NCBI GenBank assembly: GCA_034440575.1
Contig: JAOTOL010000987.1
Span: 124,001 to 188,000 of the forward strand
Source of the DNA: Imbricaverruca yamaguchii
Taxonomy: Eukaryota > Arthropoda > Thecostraca > Neoverrucidae
Direction: 5' to 3'
DNA length: 64,000 nucleotides
The notes below the pieces were generated by a model. It saw nothing but the letters and a program-made list of their open reading frames with translations. It had not been told where the DNA came from and did not search any database. Below, piece by piece: positions 12,436-25,769 of this stretch. Every line of letters starts with the position of its first letter. The stretch's first letter is position 1. The position numbers and the translations under genes were made by a program.

Positions 12436-14099
12436 CGTGTGTATGAACAGGGTGTGTAAGGACAGGGTGTGTATGAACAGGGTGTGTATGAACAGGGTGT
12501 GTATGGACATGGTGTGTATGGACAAGGTGTGTATGGACAGGGTGTGTATGGACAGGGTGTGTATGGACAGGGTGTGTATGGACAGGGTGTGTATGGACAG
12601 GGTGTGTATGGACGGGGTGTGCGTGAACAGGGTGTGTATGGACAGGGTGTATGGACAGGGTGTTTATGGACAGGGTGTGTATGGACAGGGTGTATGGACA
12701 GGGTGTGTATGGACAGGGTGTGTACGAACAGGGTGTGTATGAACAGGGTGTGTATGAACAGGGTGTGTATGAACAGGGTGTGCATGAACAGGGTGTGTAT
12801 GAACATGGTGTGTGTGAACAGGGTGTGTATGGATAGGGTGTATGGACAGGGTGTGTATGGACAGGGTGTGTATGGACAGGGTGTATATGGACGGGGTGTG
12901 CGTGAACAGGGTGTGTATGGACAGGGTGTATGGACAGGGTGTTTATGGACAGGGTGTGTATGAACAGGGTGTGTATGAACAGAGTGTGTATGAACAGGGT
13001 GTGTATGAACAGGGTTTGTATGAACAGGATGTGTATGAACAGGGTGTGTATGAACAGGGTGTGCATGAACAGGGTGTGTATGAACATGGTGTGTGTGAAC
13101 AGGGTGTGTATGGATAGGGTGCGTATGGACAGGGTGTGTATGGACAGGGTGTGTATGAACAGGGTGTGTATGAACAGGGTGTGTATGAACAGAGTGTGTA
13201 TGAACAGGGTGTGTATGGACAGGGTGTGTATGGACAAGGTGTGTATGAACAGGGTGTGTATGAACAGGGTTTGTATGAGCAGGATGTGTATGAACAGGGT
13301 TTACATGAACAGGGTGTGCATGAACAGGGTGTGTATGGACATGGTGCGTATGGACAGGGTGTGTATGGACAGGGTGTGTATGGACAGGGTGTGTATGAAC
13401 ATGGTGTGTATGGACATGGTGTGTGTGAACAGGGTGTGTATGGACAGGGTGCGTATGGACAGGGTGTGTATGGACAGGGTGTGTATGGACAGGGTGTGTA
13501 TGAACATGGTGTGTATGAACATGGTGTGTGTGAACAGGGTGTGTATGGACAGGGTGCGTATGGACAGGGTGTGTATGGACAGGGTGTGTATGGACAGGGT
13601 GTGCATGAACAGGGTGTGTATGGACAGGGTGTGTATGGACAGGGTGTGTATGGACAGGGTGTGTATGGACAGGGTGTGTATGGACAGGGTGTGTATGGAC
13701 AGGGTGTGTATGGACAGGGTGTGTATGGACAGGGTGTGTATGGACAGGGTGTGTATGAACAGGGTGTGTATGGACAGGGTGTGTATGGACAGGGTGTGTA
13801 TGGACAGGGTGTGTATGGACAGGGTGTGTATGGACAGGGTGTGTATGGACAGGGTGTGTATGGACAGGGTGTGTTGGACAGGGTGTGTATGAACAGGGTG
13901 TGTATGGACATGGTGTGTGTGAACAGGGTGTGTATGGACAGGGTGCGTATGGACAGGGTGTGTATGGACAGGGTGTGTATGGACAGGGTGTGTATGAATA
14001 TGGTGTGTATGGACAGGGTGTGTATGGACAGGGTGTGTATGGACAGGGTGTGTATGGACAGGGTGTGCATGAACAGGATGAACAGAGTGTGTATGAACG
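12436..14099. repeat. 15-bp minisatellite
   Basis: About 110 copies of GGTGTGTATGGACAG and the variant GGTGTGTATGAACAG. The core at about 13620-13870 is almost uniform. The left part contains blocks with 12-bp short units (GGTGTATGGACA) that recur about 280 bp apart. Period 15 keeps frames open on both strands. Confidence 0.96.
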
Positions 14100-16370
14100 C
14101 AAGCCATGCTGCGTGAGTGTATGAACAGGGTCATTCTCCCACTTTCTGGGAACTTTGGCCACTAAGCGGAAGGGAGTTGCATGATGATAAGCACATTAGA
14201 AAGGGGTTTGTCCCCATCTACACACGTATACACGCATACATTCAGACTTCCCTGCATAATTGCTGATGCTCGAAAAGTTATACACGTACATCTAAAAGTT
14301 TCAAAAAGTGTCGCCTGTGCTTATACGTCTGCCGACATTGCTACGCGCAAAACACTCAGCATCTTCTGAAGCTCATAGCTCATCACTCGCCTCCTGTATT
14401 ACACGGTGCTGCGATATTCATTAATCAGCTGGAACATCTGTTTACCTAGTCCCACTCAGCAGCCCGCGGGAGGAGCGTTTTTCCCGCGCCCAGCCCTCTT
14501 CATTAAGCCGAGACTGCCGAGTCTGATGGGCTCGGACGCTACCTTTGTTCCTCGGAGCCGCATCGCCATGAGTCATGGAGTGGAGTGGTGTCCGGTGATT
14601 GTTCCCAGCAGCGGTGTGAGCTGCAGAAGTCGGGTGGTGATGGACGTTAACAGTAAGAGGTGAGTGACAGGGTGCTGGGACGAGGTGCCGCTGATGGGGA
14701 CGGGAACTTGATAGGCCACTGCCATCTTGCGATTGGCAAGTTGGGGTTATGACTGCTTGAGTTTAAAATAAAACATGAGCTGGGAAAGGATGTTCAGTCA
14801 AGGGGTACATGACGCATTTTTAAAGCATAGGGTTCTTGTTTAACGGATATCGCCACTGCAATTAGAATTGGCCGCTGATTCAACTTGGACGTGAGGCATA
14901 CAGTGAATGGTGCGGGAAGTTCCAAGATGTTCCCCAGCTTTGAAGTTGGTGCCAGGAGTCGGGTGAAGGAAATAGGAGGCCGACGGGTAAAACAAATACA
15001 AATTGCCACAAGAGATTCAAGTAAAATCGTGAGCTGCTATCCATCCACTTTCGAGTTCACCGCAATACATGGGAGAACTCTCTCGAATATCCGGCTGAGA
15101 AAAAAAAACAGCAGCGAATCTCTGAGGAAATGTAGAAACAAAACCCGGAAGTCGTCGAGTGCCGAGAACGGGTCCACCCCGACCCCGTCCAGAATCCAGG
15201 CCGCAGCAGCTCAAATCCCCCAGCTTGTCGAGCACGGCCACTAAGATCCACACCAGCAGGGTCAGCTCGCCGTGCCCCCCCCGGAAACGTGACGGCAGCA
15301 GTCGCTCTGTCTGCGACCGGGCCTCACCACACTCCAGCCGGTCTGGTCGGTCAGTCTGGGGGGGGGGGGACGTGTCACCGAGCCACCCTGCATTGGGGGG
15401 GGGTATAAAGCCGGTACGACCCGGTCGCGGGTCAACCGGAGGTCTACCGATTCCGCGGCGCAAACGCGACGGAGAGGTGCCGCGCTTCTGGTCCGATGAG
15501 CCAAGGCTAGATTGCCCGGGTCCGGTATAGCCCAGCAGGTTCCCGGATGTCGCCGGGCTGTGGGAGGAGTCCCCCTCGCAGTCAGACAGTCTGACTGAGC
15601 GATGTGTTCAAAGTCAGCGCTGCTGTTGAGGTCGCCGCGAGGAAAAACCCAACCGATAGGAGCTTCGCCTGGCCCAACACTCAGAGTGCGCTAAGTGCAT
15701 CTGCGTTGTGGAATTTTAACGGCCTTGCATACTAGAATCTTCTACAGCATCCTAATTTATCACCTGTGTTAATAGCTTTCGAGCATTACTAGTGGCTACA
15801 ACACTATCTTACTATGGGATATACTAAATATGATAACCGGAGTATCAGTCGACGGAAGTCAAAATGAGCAGCTACCTATGTAGCAAAACGCCAGCGTCCG
15901 TTGCACTAGGCCGAGAGGTGGTAAGGTTAGAAATTGGTCGGCTGAAGTGGGATTGAAATAGATGCTTCATGCGTGTCTTACGCGTGACCCACGCGCATGC
16001 TACGATCACACGTGTGCTACCTGATAACGTGTGCGCTACGCGATATAAATTGAACTGGGCTAGATATGCTGTCGTAGGGTTTCCTTATAATTAAGGATGT
16101 AGTATTGATTGCGGTGTCACAGAATCCGTTTTCTTGTCTTCCAGCATCTTCCCTTCATGGGCTTAACCACGGTGGTCCCTGTGGCTCTCTCCAATCCTTG
16201 CCACTATACGACTTTATGACTTTAAGGTGACGTAATTATTGCTTTACTTAGCTGAGTCCTGTCCCAATCTCAGTGGTGTCGGCTGGTAAGGTGACGGAGG
16301 TCTCGCATGTACGCCACATCGCCCACGTCCAGAACACTCGTTGGGCGGCGAAGTCCTCAGTAGGCTGGCG
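14100..16370. other. Unique DNA, no supported gene
   Basis: Non-repetitive. A GC-rich part at about 15150-15560 holds G runs and a TATAAA at 15404-15409 preceded by eight or more G. There is no convincing initiator or downstream coding exon, so I do not call a promoter. Around 15960-16030 a few ACGCGTG and ACGTGTG motifs recur. Confidence 0.55.
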
Positions 16371-16626
<256 letters not shown>

Positions 16627-16765
16627 TGCTCGTGCTCGTTATGCGTGATGTTATAGTCATCGTGGCTAGACTGACGGGTTCCGGAGGTCTGCTCACCTGC
16701 GGATGGACATTGCTGTTCTTTGCGTTTGGTTCGATCACCTCAGACGAGTTCGCCAGAGGCCTCGC

Positions 16766-17033
16766 TTTCACAGATCTCCTCACTTTACAGGTCTCCTAGC
16801 TTCACGGATATCCAAACTTCGTAGATCTCCTAGCTTCACAGATCTCCTAACTTCACATATCTCCTCACTTTACAGATCTCCTAGCTTCACAGATATCTAA
16901 CTTCACAAATCTCGTAACTTCACAGATCTCCTAACTTCACAGATTAACACACAGAACTACACAGCTCTAACTTCACAGATCTAACTTCACAGATCTAACT
17001 TCACAGATCCAACTTCGCAGATCTCCTAACTTC
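16766..17033. repeat. 17-bp degenerate minisatellite
   Basis: About 15 copies around CTTCACAGATCTCCTAA with frequent substitutions and shortened copies of about 13 bp near 16960-17000 (ACTTCACAGATCTA). Confidence 0.85.
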
Positions 17034-17918
17034 AGAGTCGGAAGCTTGGTGCAGGTGAACTTGGAGGTGATGCCTTCAGTCATTGGTGGGTAATTGCACA
17101 CATTTTGAGTGGTGTTTTTTTAACAACTGAGCACATTCAGAACTGATTTCCCATGAGGTTATACGTTAAACTTGAGGGTGCTCGGAAGTCTTCAGGGGAC
17201 CACAAGCACCCCCAAAAGAGTACAATTACCCACCCGTGCTAGCACCTTTATACCTGCGCCAAGTACCTATCCGATACCTTGATGTCATAGGAAGAAAACG
17301 TTGGTAGTTATTCGTGTGACGCAATGCATGAAGATAGTAAGTGCTGCCAATTTCATTGGTGGGGACCCTGAGTTAGATTTGCACTGCACAATGCCGAGTG
17401 AGGAAAGTACTCTTTTTGGGTGATCGAATATCGAGTATAATTGCCTTAAAATATGTGACATCCGAATCTCAATTTGTACCTCCTGATGAATCTTGAGTAA
17501 TTCGTCACGGAACAGTTCATTGTTAAGGAACACCATTCAATCCCCAAATTGGAAAATAACAGGATAATTTTGTGTCCATGATAATGTTCTGGATGGTAAA
17601 AATGAATGGTCAGTTTTTTTGCGACCCTGCGCCCACCTCATATGGTACCATATTAAGAGAGCAAGAAGCTGGGGTAGGGCAAAACATTCTGCCGCCGAAA
17701 GGCAGCGATGGTGCGGCCGAGTCCTCACCAAAAGCACAGGGAACTCCCCACCTGATTGAAAACACTTCAAAATGAACAACTCGACCCTCCACCATTTGAA
17801 GGTTCCGCGCGATGACAACACCTGTGATCGCCTCCCGCCAAGGTCTGGAAACCTTCCACACACCAGCTGGACTAGCCCCTCTCCGGGCCAGACACCTAGA
17901 GCGCGTTTTTGCCGGTGC
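17034..17918. other. Unique DNA, no supported gene
   Basis: Non-repetitive sequence with only short frames. I see no RNA gene or element ends. Confidence 0.55.
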
Positions 17919-18331
17919 CCCCCGCGGAGGCGGGCTATCCCGGCTGGAGGTGCCGCCAGCGGAGCTGGGCTCTCCCGGCTGGAGGTGCCGTCGGCGGAGG
18001 TGGGCTCTCCCGACTGGAGGTGCCGACCGCGAAGGTGGTCTCTCCCGGCTGAAGGTGCCGTCGGCGGAGGTGGTCTCTCCAGGCTGGAGGTGCCACTCGC
18101 GGAGGTGGGCTCTCCCGATTGGAGGTGCCACTCGCGGAGCTGGTCTCTCCCGGCTGGAGGTGCCGACCGCGGAGCTGGGCCCTCCCGACTGGAGGTGCCG
18201 ACCGCGGAGCTGGTCTCTCCCGACTGGAGGTGCCACTCACGGAGCTGGGCTCTCCCGACTGGAGGTGCCTACCGCGAAGGTGGGCTCTCCCGACTGGAGG
18301 TGCCTACCGCGAAGGTGGGCTCTCACTGCCA
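17919..18331. repeat. 35-bp minisatellite
   Basis: About 11.5 copies of a 35-bp unit with landmark TCTCCCGACTGGAGGTGCC. CTGGAGG recurs at 17944, 17979 and 18014. Two alternating positions vary (GCGGAGGTGGGC against GCGGAGCTGGTC). Confidence 0.93.
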
Positions 18332-18549
18332 GCGGCGCTGACGCTCTCGCCGCCCTGGACGGCGTCTGGCGGCGCTTCGTTAAAATTCCGGTAGCTGGTC
18401 GATGAGCAATGGGAGGCGGCCGTCGCTAATTGGTGCGATGTGCCGCCCAGATACTGCCGGTCGCGCTCGTCAGCGTCGTTAGGGAGACGGCTGGCACCGG
18501 CGCGAGTCATGTGACCTCCCCCCTCCAGTACGTGAGGTCACCATCAGAG

Positions 18550-18631
<82 letters not shown>

Positions 18632-18662
18632 TACACACGCACACGCACACACATACACACAC

Positions 18663-18755
<93 letters not shown>
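18550..18755. repeat. Compound microsatellite (CA)n-(TA)n
   Basis: About 55 CA dinucleotides with a short interruption (AATACACACGCACACG at about 18629), then about 45 TA dinucleotides. Confidence 0.98.
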
Positions 18756-18758
<3 letters not shown>

Positions 18759-19188
18759 GCAGGTGATCACCGATGTACTTTTGCAATTGTTGGGGATGGA
18801 CCTCCTCAATGTTAAGAATTTCCGCTCCAGAATAATCAATCAGCTTATAACACGGGACCCTATGGAATTCCCTTGGGTCGATCTGGGATCCAACTACATC
18901 CATGCATTGGACACACCCAATAATTTTGGTGACGTTTCGTTGCTGACCTAGCTGAGCATGGCAGCCATCACCTGGTTTCACGTATGATACTACTCCAAAT
19001 CTTGCACGTGCTTGACGTTTGCAGAAATTTGAGTTGGCTGGGGTGTGGATCGTTCAATGTCTAACCAAACATGGCGCACGTGAGAAGTGAGAGCGGAGAT
19101 GAAGTCGGCGGGGTTTTCATAAATTGGAATGTCTTTTTCCTTCTTTTCCATATAATCAGAAATGTTGGGGTGCTGCAGGACCGACGCA
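18756..19188. other. Unique DNA, nothing supported
   Basis: Non-repetitive, no reading frame or element that I can name. Confidence 0.5.
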
Positions 19189-19404
19189 GTCGATGCGCCC
19201 TTAGTTAGTTATTAGGGCTTTAGGGCGCATCGACTACATGTCGATGCGCCCTTAGTTAGTTATTAGGGCTTTAGGGCGCATCGACTACATGTCGATGCGG
19301 CCTTAGTTAGTTATTAGGGCTTTAGGGCGCATCGACTACATGTCGATGCGCCCTTAGTTAGTTATTAGGGCTTTAGGGCGCATCGACTACATGTCGATGC
19401 GCCC
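19189..19404. repeat. Tandem array of 51-bp hairpin units at a SINE 3' end
   Basis: Four full copies plus a 12-bp partial, starting at 19189, 19240, 19291, 19342 and 19393 (exact 51-bp spacing). Each unit is GTCGATGCGCCC, a 22-bp loop, GGGCGCATCGAC, then TACAT, so the two 12-bp arms are perfect complements. One copy has GCGGCC in place of GCGCCC. Neighbouring units can also pair across the short TACATG joint. On the minus strand the loop reads TAAAGCCCTAATAACTAACT, like the A-rich tail of a retroelement, and it adjoins the tRNA-headed element at 19405-19757. Confidence 0.93.
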
Positions 19405-19757
19405 TTAAACTCGAATAACCAACCAATCAGAAGTGCTGCTGTGGTGGCTTAGCCGCCGGGGTCCTGTACTAAGCAGTGTGTGGCCTGATCCCTGAACGCT
19501 GATCATCTGCCCACATAATCTGGGAACTCCAGCCCAACGGTGTAATCACGGCAGTTTTAACATGCTGCCAACACGATAACAACGCACCGCCGACACGGTC
19601 ACTCTACTGCCGGGTCCTCGACCTTAGCTGACCAGTTGGCAACTGGCCTTCCCAGTTGGGGGGCTATCCCAGCCCGTGAGGTGACTCGAACCCTGTCTCG
19701 CCAGGACAGGGGAGACTAGTGCTGACTGGCACTTTACACAGCTGAGCTACCGGGGCA
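19405..19757 (-). mobile_element. tRNA-headed SINE-like element
   Basis: Read on the minus strand, it begins GCCCCGGTAGCTCAGCTGTG, which matches the 5' part of a tRNA with an A-box. A B-box-like GGGTTCGAGTC follows at 19693-19683. The body then continues for about 280 bp to the 51-bp hairpin array, which looks like an amplified tail. I found no clear target-site duplication, so the boundaries are uncertain. An alternative is a tRNA pseudogene beside an unrelated repeat. Confidence 0.55.
19683..19749 (-). promoter_or_regulatory. Internal RNA polymerase III promoter (A and B boxes)
   Basis: A-box-like TAGCTCAGCTGTGTAAAG lies at 19749-19732 and B-box GGGTTCGAGTC at 19693-19683, both on the minus strand. 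The spacing between the boxes is about 38 bp, normal for tRNA-type promoters. Activity is inferred from consensus only. Confidence 0.5.
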
Positions 19758-20521
19758 GCATCGCATTTAATTCGCAATCCGCATAGATTCAGAATCTATG
19801 GCAAACTCCAGAAATAACTTGCATCCCCAAATCTTCGACGCCACACATCTAAGCATAATAACCACACAATCGGCGTATTTCAAAGTACCAAAACGATGCT
19901 GTTTTACCGGATCCTTGTACACATAATAACCGAGTCACCCCTCACATAGAGAGCACAATAAACTGAGTCCGCAACGAACCATTACCCTTGAATTTCTGCT
20001 CATGCGGCAGTCTTATTTCAGGTTCTGCTGCCCCGGAAGTCCACTTCGGGGTTTTTCATAATTTCCAGCTGTAGCTAGATGTCACAGGCGAGGCTATCCA
20101 GCGGCGACTGTGCTCTAGGTTGATATTTCGGTTCGAAGTGAAAGACGCCATCAGTGACCAGTGGGGCCATATCATAACATCCATTTCAGGGTAGTTTTGG
20201 AGGTTGTGATCGTTCGAGGTCACGATTCTTTAAGTTTGTAACCACGCCCTGTCCGGACTATTTTGGAATTATTTTCGCTTTTTAGACCTTATGACCCGTG
20301 GTGATTGTAAGCTTTGTCGGCTGTGATCACTGGAAATAAATGCACTGTGGATGTTACGAATGCCCAGCCGACCATCTGCCCATCGCCGAGCCCATCTACA
20401 GTTCTACACGGAACGCTCGTCACAAACACAGCGGGGATGGAGGCCATCCGGGTGGGTCGCCGCCGATGAAATACCAGTGACATGAAATACTGACCGCGCA
20501 GGACAGCTGTCGACCGCACGG
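19758..20521. other. Unique DNA, nothing supported
   Basis: Non-repetitive sequence leading into the 38-bp array. No gene or element recognised. Confidence 0.5.
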
Positions 20522-23299
20522 TGTGCACTGATGCACTGGCCAGAACCGCTACAGCTCACTGTGCACTGATGTACTGGCCAGAACCGCTACAGCTCACCGT
20601 GCACTGATGCACTGGCCAGAACCGCCACCACTCACTGTGCACTGATGTACTGGCCAGAACCGCTACAGCTCACCGTGCACTGATGCACTGGCCAGAACCG
20701 TCACAGCTCACTGTGCACTGATGTACTGGCCAGAACCGCCACCACTCACTGTGTAGTGATGCACTGGTCAGAACCGCCACCACTCACTGTGCACTGATGT
20801 ACTGGCCATAACCGCCACCACTCACTGTGTACTGGTGTACTGGTCAGAACCGCCACCACTCACTGTGCACTGATGCACTGGCCAGAACCGTCACAGCTCA
20901 CTGTGCACTGATGTACTGGCCATAACCGCTACAGCTCACTGTGTGCTGATGTACTGTCCAGAACCGCCACCACTCACTGTGCACTGATGTACTGTCCAGA
21001 ACCGCCACCACTCACTGTGTACTGATGTACTGGCCATAACCGCCACCACTCACTGTGCACTGATACACTGGCCAGAACCGCCACCACTCACTGTGCACTG
21101 ATGTACTGGCCATAACCGCCACCACTCACTGTGCACTGGTGTACTGGTCAGAATAGTCACAGCCCACTGTGCACTGATGTACTGGCCATAACCGCCACAG
21201 CTCACTGTGTGCTGATGTACTGGTCAGAACCGTCACAGCTCACTGTGCACTGGTGTACTGGTCAGAACCGTCACACCTCACTGTGCACTGATGTACTGGT
21301 CAGAACCGCCACCACTCACTGTGCACTGATGTACTGGTCAGAACCGCCACCACTCACTGTGCACTGATGTACTGGTCAGAACCGCCACCACTCACTGTGT
21401 ACTGATGTACTGGTCAGAATAGTCACAGCTCACTGTGTACTGATGTACTGGCCATAACCGCCACCACTCACTGTGTAGTGATGTACTGGTCAGAACCGTC
21501 ACACCTCACTGTGCACTGGTGTACTGGTCAGAACCGTCACACCTCACTGTGCACTGATGTACTGGTCAGAACCGCCACCACTCACTGTGCACTAATGTAC
21601 TGGTCAGAACCGCTACAGCTCACTGTGCACTAATGTACTGGTCAGAACCGTCACAGCTCACTGTGCACTGATGTACTGGCCATAACCGCCACAGCCCACT
21701 GTGCACTGATGTACTGGTCAGAACCGCCACCACTCACTGTGTAGTGATACACTGGCCAGAACCGCCACCACTCACTGTGCACTGATGTACTGGCCAGAAC
21801 CGCCACCACTCACTGTGCACTGATGTACTGGCCAGAACCGTCACACCTCACTGTGCACTGGTGTACTGGTCAGAACCGTCACACCTCACTGTGCACTGAT
21901 GTACTGGTCAGAACCGCCACCACTCACTGTGCACTGATGTACTGGCCAGAACCGCCACCACTCACTGTGTAGTGATGTACTGGTCAGAACCGTCACACCT
22001 CACTGTGCACTGGTGTACTGGTCAGAACCGTCACACCTCACTGTGCACTGGTGTACTGGTCAGAACCGTCACACCTCACTGTGCACTGATGTACTGGTCA
22101 GAACCGTCACAGCCCACTGTGCACTAATGTACTGGTCAGAACCGCTACAGCTCACTGTGCACTAATGTACTGGTCAGAACCGCTACAGCTCACTGTGCAC
22201 TAATGTACTGGTCAGAATAGTTACAGCCCAATGTGCACTGGTGTACTGGTCAGAACCGCCACCACTCACTGTGCACTGATGTACTGTTCAGAACCGCCAC
22301 CACTCACTGTGTACTGATGTACTGGCCATAACCGCCACCACTCACTGTGCACTGATGTACTGGTCAGAACCGCCACCACTCACTGTGCACTGATGTACTG
22401 GTCAGAACCGCCACCACTCACTGTGCACTGATGTACTGGTCAGAATAGTTACAGCCCACTGTGCACTGATGCAGTCGCCAGAACCGCCACCACTCACTGT
22501 GCACTGGTGTACTGGCCATAACCGCCACCACTCACTGTGCACTGATGTACTGGCCAGAACCGCCACAGCTCACTGTGCACTGATGTACTGGTCAGAACCG
22601 CCACCACTCACTGTGTAGTGATGTACTGGTCAGAACCGCTACAGCTCACTGTGCACTGATGTACTGGTCAGAACCGCCACCACTCACTGTGTAGTGATAC
22701 ACTGGCCAGAACCGCCACCACTCACTGTGCACTGATGTACTGGCCAGAACCGCCACCACTCACTGTGCACTGATGTACTGGCCAGAACCGCCACAGCTCA
22801 CTGTGCACTGATGTACTGGTCAGAACCGCCACCACTCACTGTGTAGTGATGTACTGGTCAGAACCGCTACAGCTCACTGTGCACTGATGTACTGGCCATA
22901 ACCGCCACCACTCACTGTGCACTGATGTACTGGTCAGAGCCGCCACCACTCACTGTGTACTGATACACTGACCAGAACCGCTACAGCTCACTGTGCACTG
23001 ATGTACTGGCCATAACCGCCACCACTCACTGTGCACTGATGTACTGGCCAGAACCGCCACCACTCACTGTGCACTGATGTACTGGTCAGAACCGCCACCA
23101 CTCACTGTGTAGTGATACACTGGCCAGAACCGCCACCACTCACTGTGCACTGATGTACTGGTCAGAACCGCCACCACTCACTGTGTACTGATACACTGGC
23201 CAGAACCGTCACACCTCACTGTGTACTGATGTACTGGTCAGAACCGTCACAGCTCACTGTGCACTGATGCACGGGCCAGAACCGTCACAGCTCACTAAC
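20522..23299. repeat. 38-bp minisatellite kept in strict register
   Basis: About 73 copies of a 38-bp unit, GATGTACTGGTCAGAACCGC then CACCACTCACTGTGCACT. Variation is confined to a few sites (GGCC/GGTC, CAGAACC/CATAACC, CACCACTC/ACAGCTC, GCAC/GTAG). Copies carrying the rare GTAGTGATACACTGG variant start at 21741, 22691 and 23109, separated by exactly 25 and 11 units, so almost no indels have accumulated. Six-frame reading gives little open sequence. Confidence 0.96.
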
Positions 23300-24309
23300 G
23301 GCCACGTGGGGCGCATCTTGGCGCGAGATGACACCCCACCAGAGTGGCTGCTACAGGCGTATTAACGTCTCCAACGCGTCCGTGCGGATGTACGCTAGGG
23401 AGATGTGCATTCGGGCTTGGACTGTTGTGTATCCGGATGCACTGTTGTGAACACTTGAGTATCACAGATACAAATCGCAATTGTGTTTATATCGGAAAGC
23501 CACCGGTACAGTGGTGAGAGCATGGGTGTCGTTGCTGGAACGCCAGGCAGTAAAAGATCCTACCTGGCTGAGGAGGATGTTTGTCCTGTCCTTAAAAAAA
23601 TATGGCTCCCAATCACAAGTTTGCAGTATGTTTCCTTAACTTTGGACATGCACATTGAATTAGCACATTCGTCTAAGACCTGATTCGGCGTATTTTTCCC
23701 CGATCACTTCTTTTTGTATTACACTCTCATGCATTATTCTTGTCGTTGGTCCACGAATATGACTAATATGACGAACCAATGTCAAACATTATGGAGACAT
23801 CGCAAAATTGCTCCCTAAAAGGGCGAAGAAATATATACCAGCACAGCAAACGCATAGCTAAACAACATCGTATTTTATGCTGCACCCAGCTGAAACTAAT
23901 AACCCATTATGTTGCCAGCCAATTTTTTTACGGAGCCGCTCCCAGGCAAGGAGCCATATCTTGACAAGCAGGTGCACTCATGGGTACGAAGCTTGCATCA
24001 GTGTCTTACGACGCAATACACAGAGGCGTCATTTTGCATTTCAAACCAGCGGCCGTGCATGTACTCTCTGCACCGTACGCCACCTGCACCGTGCTGGCGT
24101 CCGCATACAGATGAACAGACAGCTGAGCTGTCCGATGACGCCCCACTCGCGTCCGCGCCACATCTGTCCGGCACGTGCGCCACATCTGTCCGGCACGTGC
24201 GCCATGTTTGGCGGCAGGCCTCGGCAGCGCCACGTTTGTCGCCTCATCTGCGCCGGCCCAAGCCGCCAGAACTGTGTTCCGACCGTCGTCGGTGTCTGGC
24301 GGACGTCGG
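23300..24309. other. Unique DNA, no supported gene
   Basis: Non-repetitive except for a 21-bp tandem duplication of CACATCTGTCCGGCACGTGC plus G at about 24159-24201. The reading frames crossing its right end are extended by the adjoining array and carry no known domain. Confidence 0.5.
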
Positions 24310-25336
24310 GTCTGCCTGTCCGGTCCGGACCACCGTCGACACAGCGTCTGTCCGGTCCGGACCACCGTCGACACAGAGTCTGTCCGGTCCGGACCACCGT
24401 CGACACAGAGTCTGTCTGTCCGGACCACCGTCGACACAGAGTCTGTCTGTCGGTCCGGACCACCGTCGACACAAGTTGCCTGTCCGGTCCGACCATCGCG
24501 ACACAGAGTCTGTCGGTCCGGACCACCGTCGACACAGAGTCTGTCTGTCTGTCCGGACCACCGTCGACACAGAGTCTGTCTGTCCGGTCCGGACCACCGT
24601 CGACACAGAGTCTGTCTGTCCGGTCCGGACCACCGTCGACACAGAGTCTGTCTGTCCGGACCACCGTCGACACAGAGTCTGTCTGTCCGGTCCGGACCAC
24701 CGTCGACACAGCGTCTGTCTGGTCCGGACCACCGTCGACACAGAGTCTGTCCGGTCCGGACCACCGTCGACACAGAGTCTGTCTGTCCGGACCACCGTCG
24801 ACACAGAGTCTGTCTGTCCGGTCCGGACCACCGTCGACACAGAGTCTGTCTGTCCGGACCACCGTCGACACAGAGTCTGTCTGTCCGGTCCGGACCACCG
24901 TCGACACAGAGTCTGCCTGTCCAGTCCGGACCACCGTCGACACAGAGTCTGTCTGTCCGGACCACCGTCGACACAGAGTCTGTCTGTCTGGTCCGGACCA
25001 CCGTCGACACAGAGTTTGTTTTTTCGGTCCCCGACCACCGTCGACACAGTGTCTGTCTGGTCCGGACCACCGTCGACACAGAGTCTGTCTGTCTGGTCCG
25101 GACCACCGTCGACACAGAGTCTGTCTGGTCCGGACCACCGTCGACACAGAGTCTGTCTGTCTGGTCCGGACCACCGTCGACACAGAGTCTGTCTGACCGG
25201 GCCGGTCCGGACCACCGTCGACACAGAGTCTGTCTGACCGGGCCGGTCCGGACCATCGTCGACACAGAGTCTGTCTGTCCGGCCCGGACCACCGTCGACA
25301 CAGAGTCTGTCCGACCGGGACCACCGTCGACACAGG
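24310..25336. repeat. Minisatellite with 28-36 bp length-variable units
   Basis: About 31 copies built on GGTCCGGACCACCGTCGACA and CAGAGTCTGTC. Copies differ in length mainly through gain or loss of TGTC and GGTCC 4-5 bp blocks. Each full unit carries the 10-bp perfect palindrome GGTCCGGACC and the 6-bp palindrome GTCGAC. Confidence 0.94.
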
Positions 25337-25769
25337 TCAGAGACATACGGCCATGTGCCTGAACGGTGCGCCAACCGCGCTGCCCGTGTAGCGGCGGCCA
25401 TTCCGGAGGGCAGTCGGACACAGTCCGAGCTGTGACGTCACTACCGCCCACTGCCAGTGACCATTTCCGGCCGGCAACTACCGTATTGGTGCGGCGGCGG
25501 CGCTGCAACACCTTTCATATACACTGTCAGGGTGACACCGTGCCGTGCACGAGCCAACACCAAGGTCCCACTTGCGCATGCATTATTCGCCTCTTGAGGG
25601 GCCGAGCTCTGTGTGATCGCTTCACTGGGCGGAGTCGGGCGGCGTGTCAAATGCACTCGGTCGTTGTTCTCCACCGGCGGCCCAGTTTCTGCCCGGCCGC
25701 ACGGCGCTGTCCACGGAAGCGAGTGATGCCGGCCGTGTCCCGCAGTGGCCGCGATTGGTCGGGCCCGGT

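Noticed and set aside
12249..14162. His-Pro-Thr-Val-rich 637-codon minus-strand frame
   Set aside because: Generated by the 15-bp repeat; its mirror frames are equally open and it gains no recognisable sequence outside the array.
15404..15409. TATA-box promoter
   Set aside because: TATAAA lies in a G-run context without a supported start site or downstream exon; such hexamers occur by chance.
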